Origin: Acanthosepion esculentum
Taxonomy: Eukaryota; Mollusca; Cephalopoda; Sepiida; Sepiidae
NCBI GenBank assembly: GCA_964036315.1
Contig: OZ038507.1
Location: forward strand, 61,566,416-61,630,415
DNA length: 64,000 nt
Direction: 5' to 3'
This document shows positions 1 to 10,842 of this stretch, piece after piece (within the stretch, counting starts at the first letter, position 1; the number at the start of each line of letters is the position of its first letter). Position numbers and translations under genes: made by a program. The notes under the pieces were generated by a model. That model was not told where the DNA came from. It saw only the letters and a program-made list of their open reading frames with translations, and made no database searches.

Positions 1-170
1 CGCCCATCTTCGTTGCCATATTCACACTGTTTCGGCCATTGTACACACCGGCCTTCTTCAGGTGGACAAAATAAAGGGTTCAGTTCAAAATTCTAATCGC
101 CTGAAGAAGGCCAGAACATACAATGGCCAAAACATCATGAATATAGCAACAAAGATGAGGACAACAGTCT
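1..170. repeat. Inverted pair of SINE tail fragments
   Basis: Bases 1-66 read on the minus strand and bases 74-170 read on the plus strand are two partial copies of the same SINE tail, lying head to head. The diagnostic motif is CCTGAAGAAGGCC followed about 12 bases later by a GGCC(G/A)AAAC block. Full-length relatives lie at 13015, 15235, 48387 and 61013. The left copy may continue beyond the window edge. Confidence 0.8.
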
Positions 171-254
171 GAAAAATTTAAATAGTCTACATATTTTTTA
201 CCCGTTTTATTTATTTAATCTTTTATGATAATAATAGTTGAGTGATACATGTCT

Positions 255-415
255 TACTAATTAACCCATAGCTGGGGGATGAAGAGGTGGATTCATACCT
301 TTCCCAAGGGTATTCGTGTGTAAGTAGTCATAACGACCCTAACTGGAATTGGAACTCGGCTCTCTGATTAACAATTCCAAGCTATTATGCATTAAACCAC
401 CCATACACAACCAAG
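255..415 (-). repeat. Degenerate SINE-like repeat
   Basis: Read on the minus strand this contains a B-box-like GAGTTCCAATTCC and a later block ACCCTTGGGAAAGG...CAGCTATGGGT. The latter recurs on the plus strand at about 29325-29380. It is probably an old tRNA-derived SINE; the A box is weak and no target duplication was found. Confidence 0.45.
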
Positions 416-501
416 CTTACAGCACCTGGTATCCCCAAATAACAAACCCATCCACGTCCTGGGTAAGACGATAAATCTGTATACAGAACTGGATGCTTAT
501 C

Positions 502-615
502 CTCTACCAAGTATCCCCAAGTGGTCACCCATCTAGGTACTGACTAGGCTCAATGTTGCTTAATTTTTGTGATCATAGAGGAACTTGTGTTTTCAAGGTG
601 ATACAGTCGTAAGCC
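502..615 (-). pseudogene. 5S rRNA-like sequence, copy 1
   Basis: The minus strand resembles animal 5S rRNA over about 114 bases: a GCTTACGACTG start, CACCTTGAAAACAC, the A-box-like TTAAGCAACATTGAGCC, and the C-box-like GATGGGTGACCACTTGGG. Substitutions are scattered throughout, for example an A-rich run in the A-box region. There is no T-run terminator directly after the 3' end. It is either a degenerate 5S gene or a 5S-derived SINE3-type head. It forms part of a 209-bp tandem unit with the next copy. Confidence 0.75.
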
Positions 616-710
616 CTTTGGACCAGAGCATGTGAATTTTCTGTACCACCAGTTCACACTACTAGTGTGTTTAAAGTGTTGTTATGCAATAGATCACTGG
701 AATGCTTATC

Positions 711-824
711 CTCTACCGAGTATTCCCAAGTGGTCACCCATCTAGGTACTGGCCAAGCTCAATGTTGCTTAACTTTGGTAATCATACGGGAACTTGTGTT
801 TTCAAGGTGATACAGTCGTAAGCC
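711..824 (-). pseudogene. 5S rRNA-like sequence, copy 2
   Basis: Second 5S-like copy, 209 bp from the first and better preserved: the minus strand has AAGTTAAGCAACATTGAGC and GATGGGTGACCACTTGGG, close to the animal 5S internal promoter. The spacer between copies (about 95 bp) repeats too, at about 616-710 and 825-909. The array therefore looks like a short tandem 5S-plus-spacer block rather than two independent retroposed copies. Confidence 0.75.
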
Positions 825-1256
825 CTTTGGACCAGAGCATGTGAATTTTCTATACCACCAGTTCACACTACTAGTGTGTTTAAAGTGTTGTTATGCACTA
901 GATCACTGCTACGATTGTATAGTCATTTTTATTTTTAGATTACATAATAAAACAGTGAGAAGAAGGTCGAGAAAAAAATTACTCATTATAAAGTGGTAAA
1001 TCAAAAAATTAAGATAATGACAAAAAAATTAAGATAAGCTAACGAGTTATCATTCTTATTCTAAGTTATCTTACGGCTGCAAAATCCACTTATTATACAT
1101 GAATATGATTGGCTTTCAGAATCTACTCAAGTCATGTAACCCATCAGAGGGGCACTACATGTACTCTATGTGGGGCAGCAGTGGGCGTGTCCAAAGCAAG
1201 ATTAGTCTGATGGTGCCCTCTAGGCTGGTTTTCAATTCAGAGTTGTCCCTCTAGAC

Positions 1257-1611
1257 CAGTGCTTCTCAAATTATCTGATATGGCGGACTGGTATTTTTTT
1301 TTCTCAATATGTCATGTACCTGTAATATTTCGTGGTAATATTAATTTATACCAGGAACGATATATATAATGAATATAATAAAAGTTGACTATTTTTTTTA
1401 TCTTCCATTTATTTTCCAAAAAATAATTCAATATCAAAACATATAAACAGTTATAAAAAAAATAAGCAGTTTATTAACACAAAAACAAAAATTATATAAC
1501 TGTAATCTTTACAAATGCTTCCTTAGCATGTCCTGGACACTGGCCACGTACCAGTAGCTGATCGTTTGCATATCAGCACTGGTCTGTAGACCACTACTTT
1601 AAGTAGCACTG
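1257..1611. mobile_element. hAT-type MITE A with 8-bp TSD
   Basis: The element starts CAGTGCTTCTCAAA and ends TAAGTAGCACTG. It is flanked on both sides by the identical octamer CTCTAGAC (1249-1256 and 1612-1619). Eight-base target duplications and CAGTG-type ends are typical of the hAT superfamily. It is 355 bp long with no coding capacity, so it is a non-autonomous derivative. Confidence 0.85.
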
Positions 1612-1771
1612 CTCTAGACTTATCCCAAATAGCAGAAGGCTAAAAGATACTTCTTGTGTAGAAAGACAACCGACTGTTTCTACACTAATTGTTGAACATA
1701 CTCGACCATTTGCTATAAGTAGCACAACTGCTCATAGGATCAAAAATCTTCAAGAATTATATCCTCTAGGC

Positions 1772-2113
1772 CAGTTCTTCTCAAACTATCTGATATGACA
1801 GACCAGTTTTTTTTTTCTCAATGTATTACATACCTGTAATATTTTGAGGTAATACTGATTTATACCGGAAACGATATATATAATGAATATAATAAAAGTT
1901 GACTATTTTTTATCTTCCATTTATTTTGCAGAAAATAATACAATATCAAAACATATAAACAGTAATTAAAAAAAAATAAGCAGTTTCTTAACACAAAAAC
2001 AAAAACTATATAACCTTAATCTTTACAAATGATTCCTTAGCATGGCCTAGACACTGTCCGAGTACCGGTAGATGATGGTTTGCATACTGGCACTGGTCCA
2101 CGGACCACCACTG
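1772..2113. mobile_element. hAT-type MITE B, same family as A
   Basis: It starts CAGTTCTTCTCAAA, ends ACCACCACTG and shares its interior with MITE A (the ATATATAATGAATATAAT and AACATATAAACAG blocks). Flanking octamers are CTCTAGGC (1764-1771) and CTTTAGAC (2114-2121), which match at 6 of 8 positions and are both variants of the CTCTAGAC flanking A. Non-coding. Confidence 0.75.
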
Positions 2114-2472
2114 CTTTAGACAACCATTTCCCAACGTGGGCACTAGCACTCTTTTGTGGGCTCTGTTATGTCGAAAGGGGGCACTGGGAGTTTTTATTTT
2201 ATTTTGGGGGCAGTGAACATACTCAAGGGTGTGGTAGACATTTATCCATTTTTTTTTTTAAATTTTCAAAAATGATTCAATATTGATTACAAAAGGAAAT
2301 TTTTGAAAGGTATCTAAAGCTGTGAGAAGCTATCAAACTTTTCTTCATTGCTTTTCTAACTTCCTAATTGGCTGAATTTAATTTCAACAAAGTTACACAG
2401 CTTCTTACTAAACAAAGAAACCACCAGCAAATTACAAAATGAGGAGATCTATGATTCATTCTAAGCAGGAAG

Positions 2473-2762
2473 GAACCTAGAGTAAAAGCCTTAGCCAGTA
2501 AGCACCAAAGTCAACCATCACCTTGAAAACTTTGAGATAAGCTATCAAATGAACCTAGAGTAAAAGCCCTATCCAGTAAGCACCAAAGTCAACCATCGTA
2601 TTGAAAATTGAGATAAGCTATCAAATGAACCTAGAGTAAAAGCCTTAGCCAGTAAGCACCAAAGTCAACTATCACCTTGAAAACTTTGAGATAAGCTATC
2701 AAATGAACCTAGAGTGAAAGCCTTAGCCAGTAAGCACCAAAGTCAACCATCGCATTGAAAAG
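2473..2762 (+). repeat. 78-bp tandem repeat, four copies
   Basis: Units start at GAACCTAGAGT at 2473, 2551, 2627 and 2705. The period is 78 bp except for one 76-bp unit that lost two bases. Each unit contains AGCACCAAAGTCAAC and GATAAGCTATCAAAT. The array lies inside hAT-type element C. Confidence 0.85.
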
Positions 2763-3223
2763 AATTTTTTTAGCATTTTAATCATTAGCATTTATAATAG
2801 AAATGAAAACAATACTAAAATTATTTTTCCACTAATAAGTGTTATCTTGATATGAAATATGAATTCAGTATAATATTCAAAATTTAATTTGACACTGAGG
2901 GGAGGGGGCTTAAAAAGAACGGGTTGTGTCCAAAGTGGGTGCTGTTTGAAAAAAGGTAGGGAAATTTCACATTACAATCACCACACACACATCTTATTGA
3001 TTTTTTTAAATAATCTCTAATACTTAATTTCTTTTGTTTAATAATCTCTAACAGTTTATCTATTGTTTAATCTGTTTAATAATCTCTAATAGTAATAATT
3101 AATTTCCTGTTTTAATCGCTTAAACCATCCCTAATAATTAATTTCTTTTTTTTAATCTGTTTAAAGCTCTCTAATCTTTAATTCTTTTCTGCTTAAATCT
3201 GTATATGTATTTGTTGTTGTTGT

Positions 3224-3343
3224 TGTGAGAGAGAGAGAGAGAGGGGAGGGAGAAAGTGAATGTAAATTCTTTGAGTTATTTCAATAAAAACAAATAAAAC
3301 AAAATTTCCCCAAATTTTGTCAAGATACTTGACTTCTTTGAGG

Positions 3344-3387
<44 letters not shown>

Positions 3388-3388
3388 A
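3224..3388. repeat. (GTT)n/(GA)n and (GT)n microsatellites
   Basis: A short GTT run and (GA)n lie near 3210-3245, and a (GT)n tract with a GA tail at about 3346-3388. Both sit within hAT-type element C. Confidence 0.85.
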
Positions 3389-3736
3389 AAAAAAATTCAT
3401 CTCTGTCAATGAAAAACTTTTTTTAACATTTTATTAATCATTGGCACTTAATAGGAATGAAAACAATATTAAAATTATTTTTGCACTAATACCTAAGTGT
3501 TGCTATGAAAGATGAATTCAGTATAATATTCAAAATTTAATTTGATGGGCTGGGTGGAGGGTTGCATTGACAAAAAGTTTGTGCCCAAAGGAGGCACTGG
3601 TTGAAAAAAAAAAAGGTTGGGAAACCCTGCCCTAGACTGACTGCCACCTAAAATTAGAGAACGTAGTCTGCCCTGCAATTTAATCCGTAGATTTAGATAG
3701 ATTAATAAATGAAACCCTAAATGAAATTGGCTAGAC

Positions 3737-4026
3737 CAGTAGGTCTCAACTGGAGTTCATGCAGACCCTGAGGTGGGTGGGGGGGGTGTCCATGTAACAT
3801 TAGTGGGAGTCCACACAACAATAGTTCACGGTAATATTTTAGTGTTCCATAGAGCAATTTCACTTTGGAACATTTGTTACAACTGAGAACTGGAATTTCA
3901 ACAGTAATCTACGCCATATTAAAATACTAAAAATAGAAAAACAACTCTAAAACTTTATAAAGCAATGGTTCTCAACCGGCTTCCATATGGACTCGGGGGG
4001 GGGGGTCATGTAACATTAATGAGGCT

Positions 4027-4066
<40 letters not shown>

Positions 4067-4600
4067 GTAGAAAATTGGGGATTCACAGTAATTGCAGTCC
4101 ATAGAACGATTTCACTTCGGAACGTTTGTTACAACTGATAATTGGAATTTCAACAGTAATCTACGCCATGTTAAAATACTAAAAATAGAAAAACAACTCT
4201 AAAACTAGCAGAAAACGAGATCGAACGATGTAAGTTTTAGCGTCCCTTTTACTCTACCGGATGTTTTGTTTGTAAAAGTTGAATAAAAACCAAGAGGGAT
4301 ATATAAAGGAAGAATTATATATATAAGCGGAAATTATATAAAGATTATAATTTATTATATAAATTAATTTAATATATTAATAAGAAATAAAATAAAATAT
4401 TAATAATAAAATTAATTTAATATATAAATTGTATAAGGATTATATACAAAGAAAGCATATACATTTTACTATTTCTATAATACAATTCCTTAAAACCTAA
4501 AAATAAAATAAGCTTTTTATCATTGAATGGTTATGGAGGTCCACCAACAAAATTAAGAGTAAAAGTGGGCCATGGCTCAAAAAAAGATTGAGAACCACTG
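3737..4600. mobile_element. hAT-type element D with duplicated 5' half
   Basis: It starts CAGTAGGTCTCAACTGG and ends AAGATTGAGAACCACTG, a classical hAT inverted-repeat pair. The flanks are GGCTAGAC (3729-3736) and GGCTGGAT (4601-4608), a diverged 8-bp duplication. The left 225 bases are repeated from about 3965, starting with a terminal-like AATGGTTCTCAACCGG, so the 5' half is present twice in tandem. The second half carries an (AC)n tract at 4026-4062. Non-coding. Confidence 0.7.
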
Positions 4601-4907
4601 GGCTGGATTAAAAATCAGCAAAACTCTAAATGAAATCAGCTAGATTAAAAAAAAAAAAATTTTAATTCCCAGCGTCCTTGGTTTGTGCCCATGTGTAGTC
4701 ACACCAAAATAAGAAATTTAGTCTGATTAAGTCCTAAAGGATGAAACGCGTCACAAGAAAACTTTTTCCACTTTGTTATATATTTATCTCCTATACTAAA
4801 TTTCTTATAACTGACTCAGGCACCAAAATATTTGGAGTCTTTAGTATTTACTAATTCCACACCCTGAATTTTTATGATGGATTCAGTGTAGGTACCATCA
4901 CTGCTTT

Positions 4908-5305
4908 TGTTTATTTTATTTTATAGCATATCATCCACAACAGGTTATTTAATGCTGACAAGATTTTTATAGCTGGTAATTTTTTTTTTTTTTAAAAATG
5001 TATTGGTGGTAATAATGTATTGCTGGTAATCATGTTTTTTTCCTTCAGAATTCATTGCTGGTAATAATTATTTACAAAAATGGATTACTGGTATTAAAAC
5101 CTATTTTTACACTTTCATAGTGCTTTGACCCCAGTTTGGAGGGTTAACTATTTACTCAAAGCTGAGACCCTAACAGGTTCTACCACCCCACATCATGGTG
5201 GACCTGGGAACACCAGCAATTAAAAGGTGGTTCCACACTCCTCAAAACCTCCTGATTAGAGGAGGCCTTGCTGCTGGATGTAGTTTATCGCCATACCCAG
5301 GACAG
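4908..5305 (-). mobile_element. SINE-like retroposon, 10-bp TSD (copy 1)
   Basis: A minus-strand copy of a roughly 390-bp family also present at 10843 and 53338. It reads from GTCCTGGGTATGGCGATAA on the minus strand to an AAAATAAAATAAAC tail. It is flanked by a perfect TCACTGCTTT (4898-4907 and 5306-5315). The variable-length target duplication and A-rich tail indicate LINE-type mobilisation. I see no convincing A or B box, so I do not call it tRNA-derived. Confidence 0.8.
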
Positions 5306-5312
5306 TCACTGC

Positions 5313-5957
5313 TTTCATTTCAGTTCCGGATCATAGATTTTGCTTTGGGAAGGTTTATTTTGAGTCTTTCTTGAAACACTTCTTCATTCTTTTATGCATG
5401 TGAATATAGAATATACAGTCAAGTCCTCATATCCGGAATCCTTTCATTTCAGTTCCAGATCATAGATTTTGCTTTGGGAAGGTTTATTTTGAGTCTTTCT
5501 TGAAACACTTCTTCATTCTTTTATGCATGTGAATATAGAATATACAGTCAAGTCCTCATATCCGGAATCCTTTCATTTCAGTTCCAGATCATAGATTTTG
5601 CTTTGGGAAGGTTTATTTTGAGTCTTTCTTGAAACACTTCTTCATTCTTTTATGCATGTGAATATAGAATATACAGTCAAGTCCTCATATCCGGAATCCT
5701 TTCATTTCAGTTCCAGATCATAGATTTTGCTTTGGGAAGGTTTATTTTGAGTCTTTCTTGAAACACTTCTTCATTCTTTTATGCATGTGAATATAGAATA
5801 TACAGTCAAGTCCTCATATCCGGAATCCTTTCATTTCAGTTCCAGATCATAGATTTTGCTTTGGGAAGGTTTATTTTGAGTCTTTCTTGAAACACTTCTT
5901 CATTCTTTTATGCATGTGAATATAGAATATACAGTCAAGTCCTCATATCCGGAATCC
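5313..5957 (+). repeat. 129-bp tandem repeat, five near-identical copies
   Basis: Units begin at TTTCATTTCAGTTCC at 5313, 5442, 5571, 5700 and 5829, exactly 129 bp apart. The only difference I see is one base in the first copy (CCGG versus CCAG near 5336). Each unit ends with ACAGTCAAGTCCTCATATCC, the left terminal motif of the pogo-like element that follows, so a transposon end has been amplified in tandem. The near-identity indicates recent expansion or homogenisation. Confidence 0.9.
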
Positions 5958-6784
5958 TGCATACCCGGACATGATATTGATGTATAAATGTTAACTAGTT
6001 GGTTGATATGTAACTGGTTTAAAATCTGTTTTTCAGGAAGTTTACTTATGCTTATTTCACCCTAATGGCTTGTATTGGTACAAAATATGATGGCAATGAA
6101 AGGAAAAGAACAACTTTGGTGTTATCGCAAAAAGTGGGAATTTTAAGCAGACTAGACGCTGGTGAAAATTCATTGTAACTAATGGCTGAGTTCAACATAG
6201 GAAAGTCAACATTGTATGACATAAAATCTTCCAAATAAACTATTCTCCAGTGTTTACACTGTTACAATAAACAATGAAATAAAAAACATGATTGTGATGA
6301 AACCTGGGCTGAAATTAAAAAAGCTATTGAAAAGGTTGCCAGTTTTATGGAAAGAAAGCCAGCATTCAGATATGACAATTACATTAACGCACACAGAGTT
6401 AAAAAGTGTTTTTTGTTTAAAAAATTTCAAGAATAAAAGCAAAACCAAATGCGGAAAAAGGTGATAATAAAATGAGAAGAGAAAAAAAAAAATCATCATG
6501 TAACAGCGATTAAAAAAAATCCTTGTTACATTATTTGTTTTGCATACGTGGCATAATTTAATGACTTTTTATTAACATTATATAATTCATTTCTTTTTTC
6601 TTAAATTCCATTATATTTCACTCAGCATTATCTTATTTTGTTTACTATAAAACATTGAAAATAAATGTTAAACCTGATTTCAGTTCTTTTATTTTAATCT
6701 AAATATAATCCCTCATATCCAGCCTTTATAACCTATTCCTCATATCCAGAAAGCCTTAGTCCGATTGTCAGGGATTCTACTGTA
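5958..6784 (+). mobile_element. Decayed pogo/Tigger-like DNA transposon
   Basis: The left terminal motif CAGTCAAGTCCTCATATCC lies in the 129-bp array. The right end around 6700-6784 carries repeated CTCATATCC motifs and closes with GGGATTCTACTGTA, roughly the inverted left end. Between them lies a broken helix-turn-helix reading frame. The CCGGATATAAGAG-type ends of the small MITE at 46564 belong to the same general class. Confidence 0.65.
6085..6435 (+). pseudogene. CENP-B/Jerky-type transposase N-terminus, decayed
   Basis: Plus-strand translation from about 6085 gives ERKRTTLVLSQKVGILSRL, then LMAEFNIGKSTLYDIK. This is the classic first helix-turn-helix of pogo/Tigger/Jerky transposases, a DNA-binding domain that recognises the element's ends. 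A second block (KVASFMERKPAFR) follows from about 6320 and would belong to the CENP-B-type second half. In-frame stops interrupt it after the N-terminal helices and again later. No DDE catalytic domain remains, so it cannot transpose itself. Confidence 0.65.
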
Positions 6785-6894
6785 TACTATATCTTTTTGT
6801 AATTTATCAGTGTGATTTTGAATTTCATTTGTAAAGTAAACCTTAGTTGTCTTATCTTTTTTGGAGGCAGTACCTATAAATTTAAGGTAGTTTG

Positions 6895-6985
6895 AAAATC
6901 ACTGAAGAATGCCAGAGTGCACAACGGCCGAAACGCTGTAAGTAACAACGAAGAGGAGGACATTAGTTCAATTGTGAATAATGAT
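6895..6985 (+). repeat. SINE 3' tail fragment
   Basis: Contains CTGAAGAATGCCAGAGTGC...CGGCCGAAACG and GGAGGACATTAG, a diverged partial copy of the tRNA-derived SINE tail. The tRNA-like head is absent. Confidence 0.6.
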
Positions 6986-9690
6986 AAAGTATAAAACAAG
7001 AGAAATTAAACTGATCAAATGTTTGAAAACTGTGTGAAAATTATTCATAAAATAATAAGGGCCGGATAAATATAAAGAGGGAATTCGTTCTAATCAGACA
7101 CCGTAAACATTAAACGAACACCGCAACAGTAAACAAAAGAATATAAATATTTATTTAAAATTTAAATTCTTAATGTATCGCTCAAAAGAAAAAAAAAAAT
7201 TAGTTTTTTGGGTTTTTTAATCTTTCGCTAATTGTTTTATTTTAAAATTATATTTTTTCTTTTGTTGTTAAAATAAATATCCTTCCTTGTTTTCTTAGTC
7301 AACCATTTTTGTAATTTCTGAAAAAAAAAAAAAAAACCTGTTTCTTTCATTGTTTCAGTGATATTTGTCGAGATTAGGGCCAAGAAAAAAATTAGTCTAT
7401 ATTGTAGTAATAAATAGATTTTTTCTGTCTTTCTTTAATACTTTGTGTGTGTGTGTGTTAACGTGAAAAGACGGTGGGTGTGATTAAAAAGTACGTGCCA
7501 GAAAAGTTCAAAGTTTAACAAGTGCCAGTCTTCAGGTTGCGAAGTAAAAACAAAAAAAAATATTTTTTTTAATATCCTCACAATTCTAATTAATTTTAAA
7601 AAATATTTGTAGGGAACACGTTGTTGACGCGATACAAACGGAGATAAAAAAAAAAAATTGTTTTCTTTTACTTTTTAGTTTTTTTCAACGAGATAAACAA
7701 CAATGTTCCCCTCTACTTGTCCACTAAGAAGATTCAATTTTTATTTTTACATGAACAAACTAAATAAAAACATTAAAAACTAGTTTGTTTACTAAATTAA
7801 AAAAGGAAAAAAATATATTAAAAAATAAAAATTATCACGATTGAAAAACTAAACAACTCAAATTTGGTCAGAAGTCATAAATTTAAAAAAAATAATAATA
7901 TGGATCGACTTTGAGTAGGTAAATAATTATTACAATTCTTGCAATCGTGTGTGGAAGTGTGTCAGGTTGCTAATCGAGAGAAATGATCGCTCTCGACTGG
8001 GCCCATAGGAGAGAAAGTAGTGATGTCAAAGAGTCCCGAAAGTTTCTGATCCCCAGAATAGACATCACTGAAGACTAAGGAAGCATTCTGGTACACAAGG
8101 TATGCGTATAAAAACGAATTATTCATAAAAAAATATCAAAGAAAAAAAAAATCAAAAATCGTATTTTTTTTATTTAAATTTAAAAAAAGAAATCAAATAA
8201 TTTCTTTTAAAAAAAAAATTACACACAATAAATAATTTATTGTTTACAATTTACATTATTATTATTATTATTATGAATAATCCAAATATTAAAGTAAAAC
8301 AAAATTTTAAAAAAAAACAGATTCACGCAGTCACTAAAGCCATCACTTGAGTTACTGACCGAGAGCTCTAACTCTCAAGGAGTGGCCTTAACACTCATCA
8401 TATTTCCACGATATTTAAAAGAAAAAAATACTTATTTAAAAATTAAAATTAATTTTGCCCACTCTCATCTTTCTTTAAAAACCATACATCCTCTCAAACG
8501 ACTTACCGGACATTCTACAACGATCGGAACTTGAGATCCGGAGCAAGTGCCTGGCGCGAACATTATAATTACGTTTTTTTTAGAAAAATAGGAACGTATT
8601 TTCGCAACAAACAGGAAAACTTTAAAAGGTAGGAGTGAAAAGAACTGCACTTGTAATTTGAGGATAATACGTTTAAAACTAAAACTAAAAAGGTTATCGA
8701 ATGATGGTCTTCTAATGAAAGTAGGTGAAGTGGCGTCGGACGGCTTTCTCTTTTCTTTTAAAAAGCAAATTATTGCAACATCAGTCACATGAGATTTTTT
8801 TTTTTTGTTTCACTTTTAGCAATTTTCCTTAGTGTGGCTGTTTTTGAGTGTTATCTCTTGTTTTATTCTTTCTGAGTCAGATAACAGGTAACTTATCGAA
8901 CTGGTTAAAGTTTAAGGCTTAAACTTTAAGCATTAAATTAACACTTAACAGATTAAAATTTAAAAATAACCTAAAATTTAAGATTTAGGAAATAAATAAG
9001 TAAAAATGTCGGTTAAAATAAAAAAACAAAAAAATCACAGAGAAAATAAGTAGTAATTTAGTTTTAATCTTAGTAAAAATTACACAAGTTTATTAAGTAA
9101 TTTTAAATAAAAACAATTTTGGTGATAGTGCATTTAAAAATATTTACTAACTTAAGACCTAGTTTTACTTTTAGAGTTTATTAAAAATTTAAAATAATGA
9201 TTTTTACTATAATCTACATTACAAGAATTCTGTCAGTAACATCCAATTTTAAATTTTTTTTTAAATAACGTTTTTTTTTGCCATATAGATAGCTATGACG
9301 AAAACATTTCAACAGAAAATCGATACCTGAACAAAATATAGATTGTTAAATAAAAATGTTATATAGTCTATTTAAAAAAAAAAAAAAGATTGGAGAAAAA
9401 GAAAATTCTGATTTAAAAATCCAGTAGACTTGGACAGTGCCAGTAAGTAGTAAAGTATTGAAAATTTGTTGATGTATTTAAAATAATAATAATAATAATA
9501 AATACTTTAATTAGTCAACCAACTGGCATTAAGACTGATCCACTCATAAAAAACGGTGATATTTTGGTTGGGAAATAATTTTCGTAGATTAGCATTCCTT
9601 AGTAGACCTTCCTCAGCATGCAGAATTTATCAAAATTCAAAAGAGTGTAAAATCGGTCCCTGACTTTTTACAGAGTTATCTGGCCTAAAC
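6986..9690. other. A+T-rich stretch without recognised genes
   Basis: Long A and T runs with short simple repeats, including (GT)n at 7443, ATT repeats at 8258 and AAT repeats at 9484. The longest open frame, 8465-8788 on the minus strand (107 aa), is Lys/Phe-rich and matches nothing I recognise; I do not call it a gene. A more balanced patch at 7930-8100 may be an old repeat. Confidence 0.5.
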
Positions 9691-9998
9691 TGTTATGTGA
9701 ATAAAAACAGACTATCTCTTTTCTTTTCTTTTTTTGGGGGGGGGGGGGTACAAAAATTTAAATAAAGAACAGACACATAACATTTGTAATTAACTGCTTC
9801 CTGGCCAATTATTTTGAAAAAAAATATTTTCAAACTGATTTTTTTTATTTGTTTGGCAAGACAAAGAAACTGAGTCACCTTCAAGAACCCAGGTGATGGC
9901 TAACACCTCTACCAGACATATGAGTTGACAATTGGACACATTTCAAGATCAAAAAGACATTAAAAAAAAATCAAGATCAGCATATAAACATCAATGAT

Positions 9999-10057
9999 AT
10001 TGTAGCAGTATTGACAACCTAAATCAGGTTGATTTAAGTTGTCAATAACACTACAAT
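9999..10057. repeat. Imperfect 28-bp inverted repeat (hairpin)
   Basis: ATTGTAGCAGTATTGACAAC pairs with GTTGTCAATAACACTACAAT across a short AT-rich core containing TAAATCA/TGATTTA. It lies just inside the hAT-like right end below. Confidence 0.8.
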
Positions 10058-10119
10058 ATAATATTTCTTTGATTATTAAAACCTCCAAATTTTTATTAGT
10101 GAATAAGAGAATATTGTTG

Positions 10120-10207
10120 TCTGATGTCAAATAGCTATTAAGGGGTCCACCAAGAAAAAAAAGATGGGAAAAGGGGTCCATGGGTAAAGAAAGGTTGAGA
10201 AGCACTG
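10120..10207. mobile_element. hAT-type right terminus
   Basis: Ends AAAGGTTGAGAAGCACTG followed directly by CTCTAGAT (10208-10215), the same octamer type that flanks the hAT cluster at 1.2-3.6 kb. The matching left end was not located, so the element is partial or too diverged to delimit. Confidence 0.55.
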
Positions 10208-10344
10208 CTCTAGATGGCCAGAGATCGGCAGCTGATCTCTCCTGGTGGATAGCCCTGTGCCTTAAGTGACTATTGAGACCACTCCAGTGAGGACCTGACT
10301 TATCACACTCTCCTCTATCTTTACGAGAGCCAGATCAGACCAAA

Positions 10345-10640
10345 AATATAGTCTTTTCTTTTTATGTGTTGTGTCCATTCAGGACATAGGCAATCATGGC
10401 TCTCCACTTCACCCTATCCCGTGTGGCTCTTAATAAGTTTTGTGTCTCTGCCAACTCCCCTTAAGCCCACTAGGTATGTCACACATTGCTTTTACCTTGT
10501 CTTCTTTTCCCTCTATTCGACCTGTGAGCATCAGATTCTCCAGGCCCTCCTTTCTCATTACGTGTCCCAGAAATTTAATCTGCCTCTTCCTTATGTTAAG
10601 TATAAGCTCCCTCCTTGTTTGCATCCTTTCCAAGTCCCCA
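10345..10640 (-). pseudogene. RTE-like LINE 3' fragment
   Basis: Minus-strand translation gives LILNIRKRQIKFLGHVMRK and then EGLENLMLTGRIEGK, the extreme C-terminus of an RTE-like LINE protein. The same region is found at 29985-30656, 31463-31960 and 61440-63790. The left boundary (the LINE 3' end) shares a CTTTTTATG-type sequence with the copy at 29990 and a similar one at 61440. It has inserted into, or been joined within, the plus-strand LINE above. Confidence 0.75.
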
Positions 10641-10842
10641 TCTGCTGTCTTATATGGGCAGGAGCTGCCCAGTTTTCACTTTTCAGTCTCGATGGAATCC
10701 AAAATCATCTCCACATTCTTGTGGGTGATGAATTATTTTCCAATCTACAACCCCTTTCTCACAGACTAAACTTACCTTCATGGCTAACACCCGCCATGCC
10801 ACGCCCATTGTAGTGAGCCACCCACATTTCATTCATATTTCA

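Larger units (their letters stand above)
2121..3629. mobile_element. hAT-type element C with inner tandem repeat
   Basis: The left end ACCATTTCCCAAC pairs with the right end GGTTGGGAAACCCTG as an imperfect terminal inverted repeat. Flanking octamers are CTTTAGAC (2114-2121) and CCCTAGAC (3630-3637). The interior holds a 78-bp tandem array and (GA)n and (GT)n microsatellites. A segment near 2760-2930 recurs near 3425-3600 (GCATTTTAATCATT...GAATTCAGTATAATATTC), so the element carries an internal duplication. No transposase frame is visible. Confidence 0.6.

Noticed and set aside
8465..8788. 107-aa minus-strand open frame
   Set aside because: Lys/Phe-rich, no recognisable domain, no supporting homologous copy in the window, and A+T-rich surroundings.
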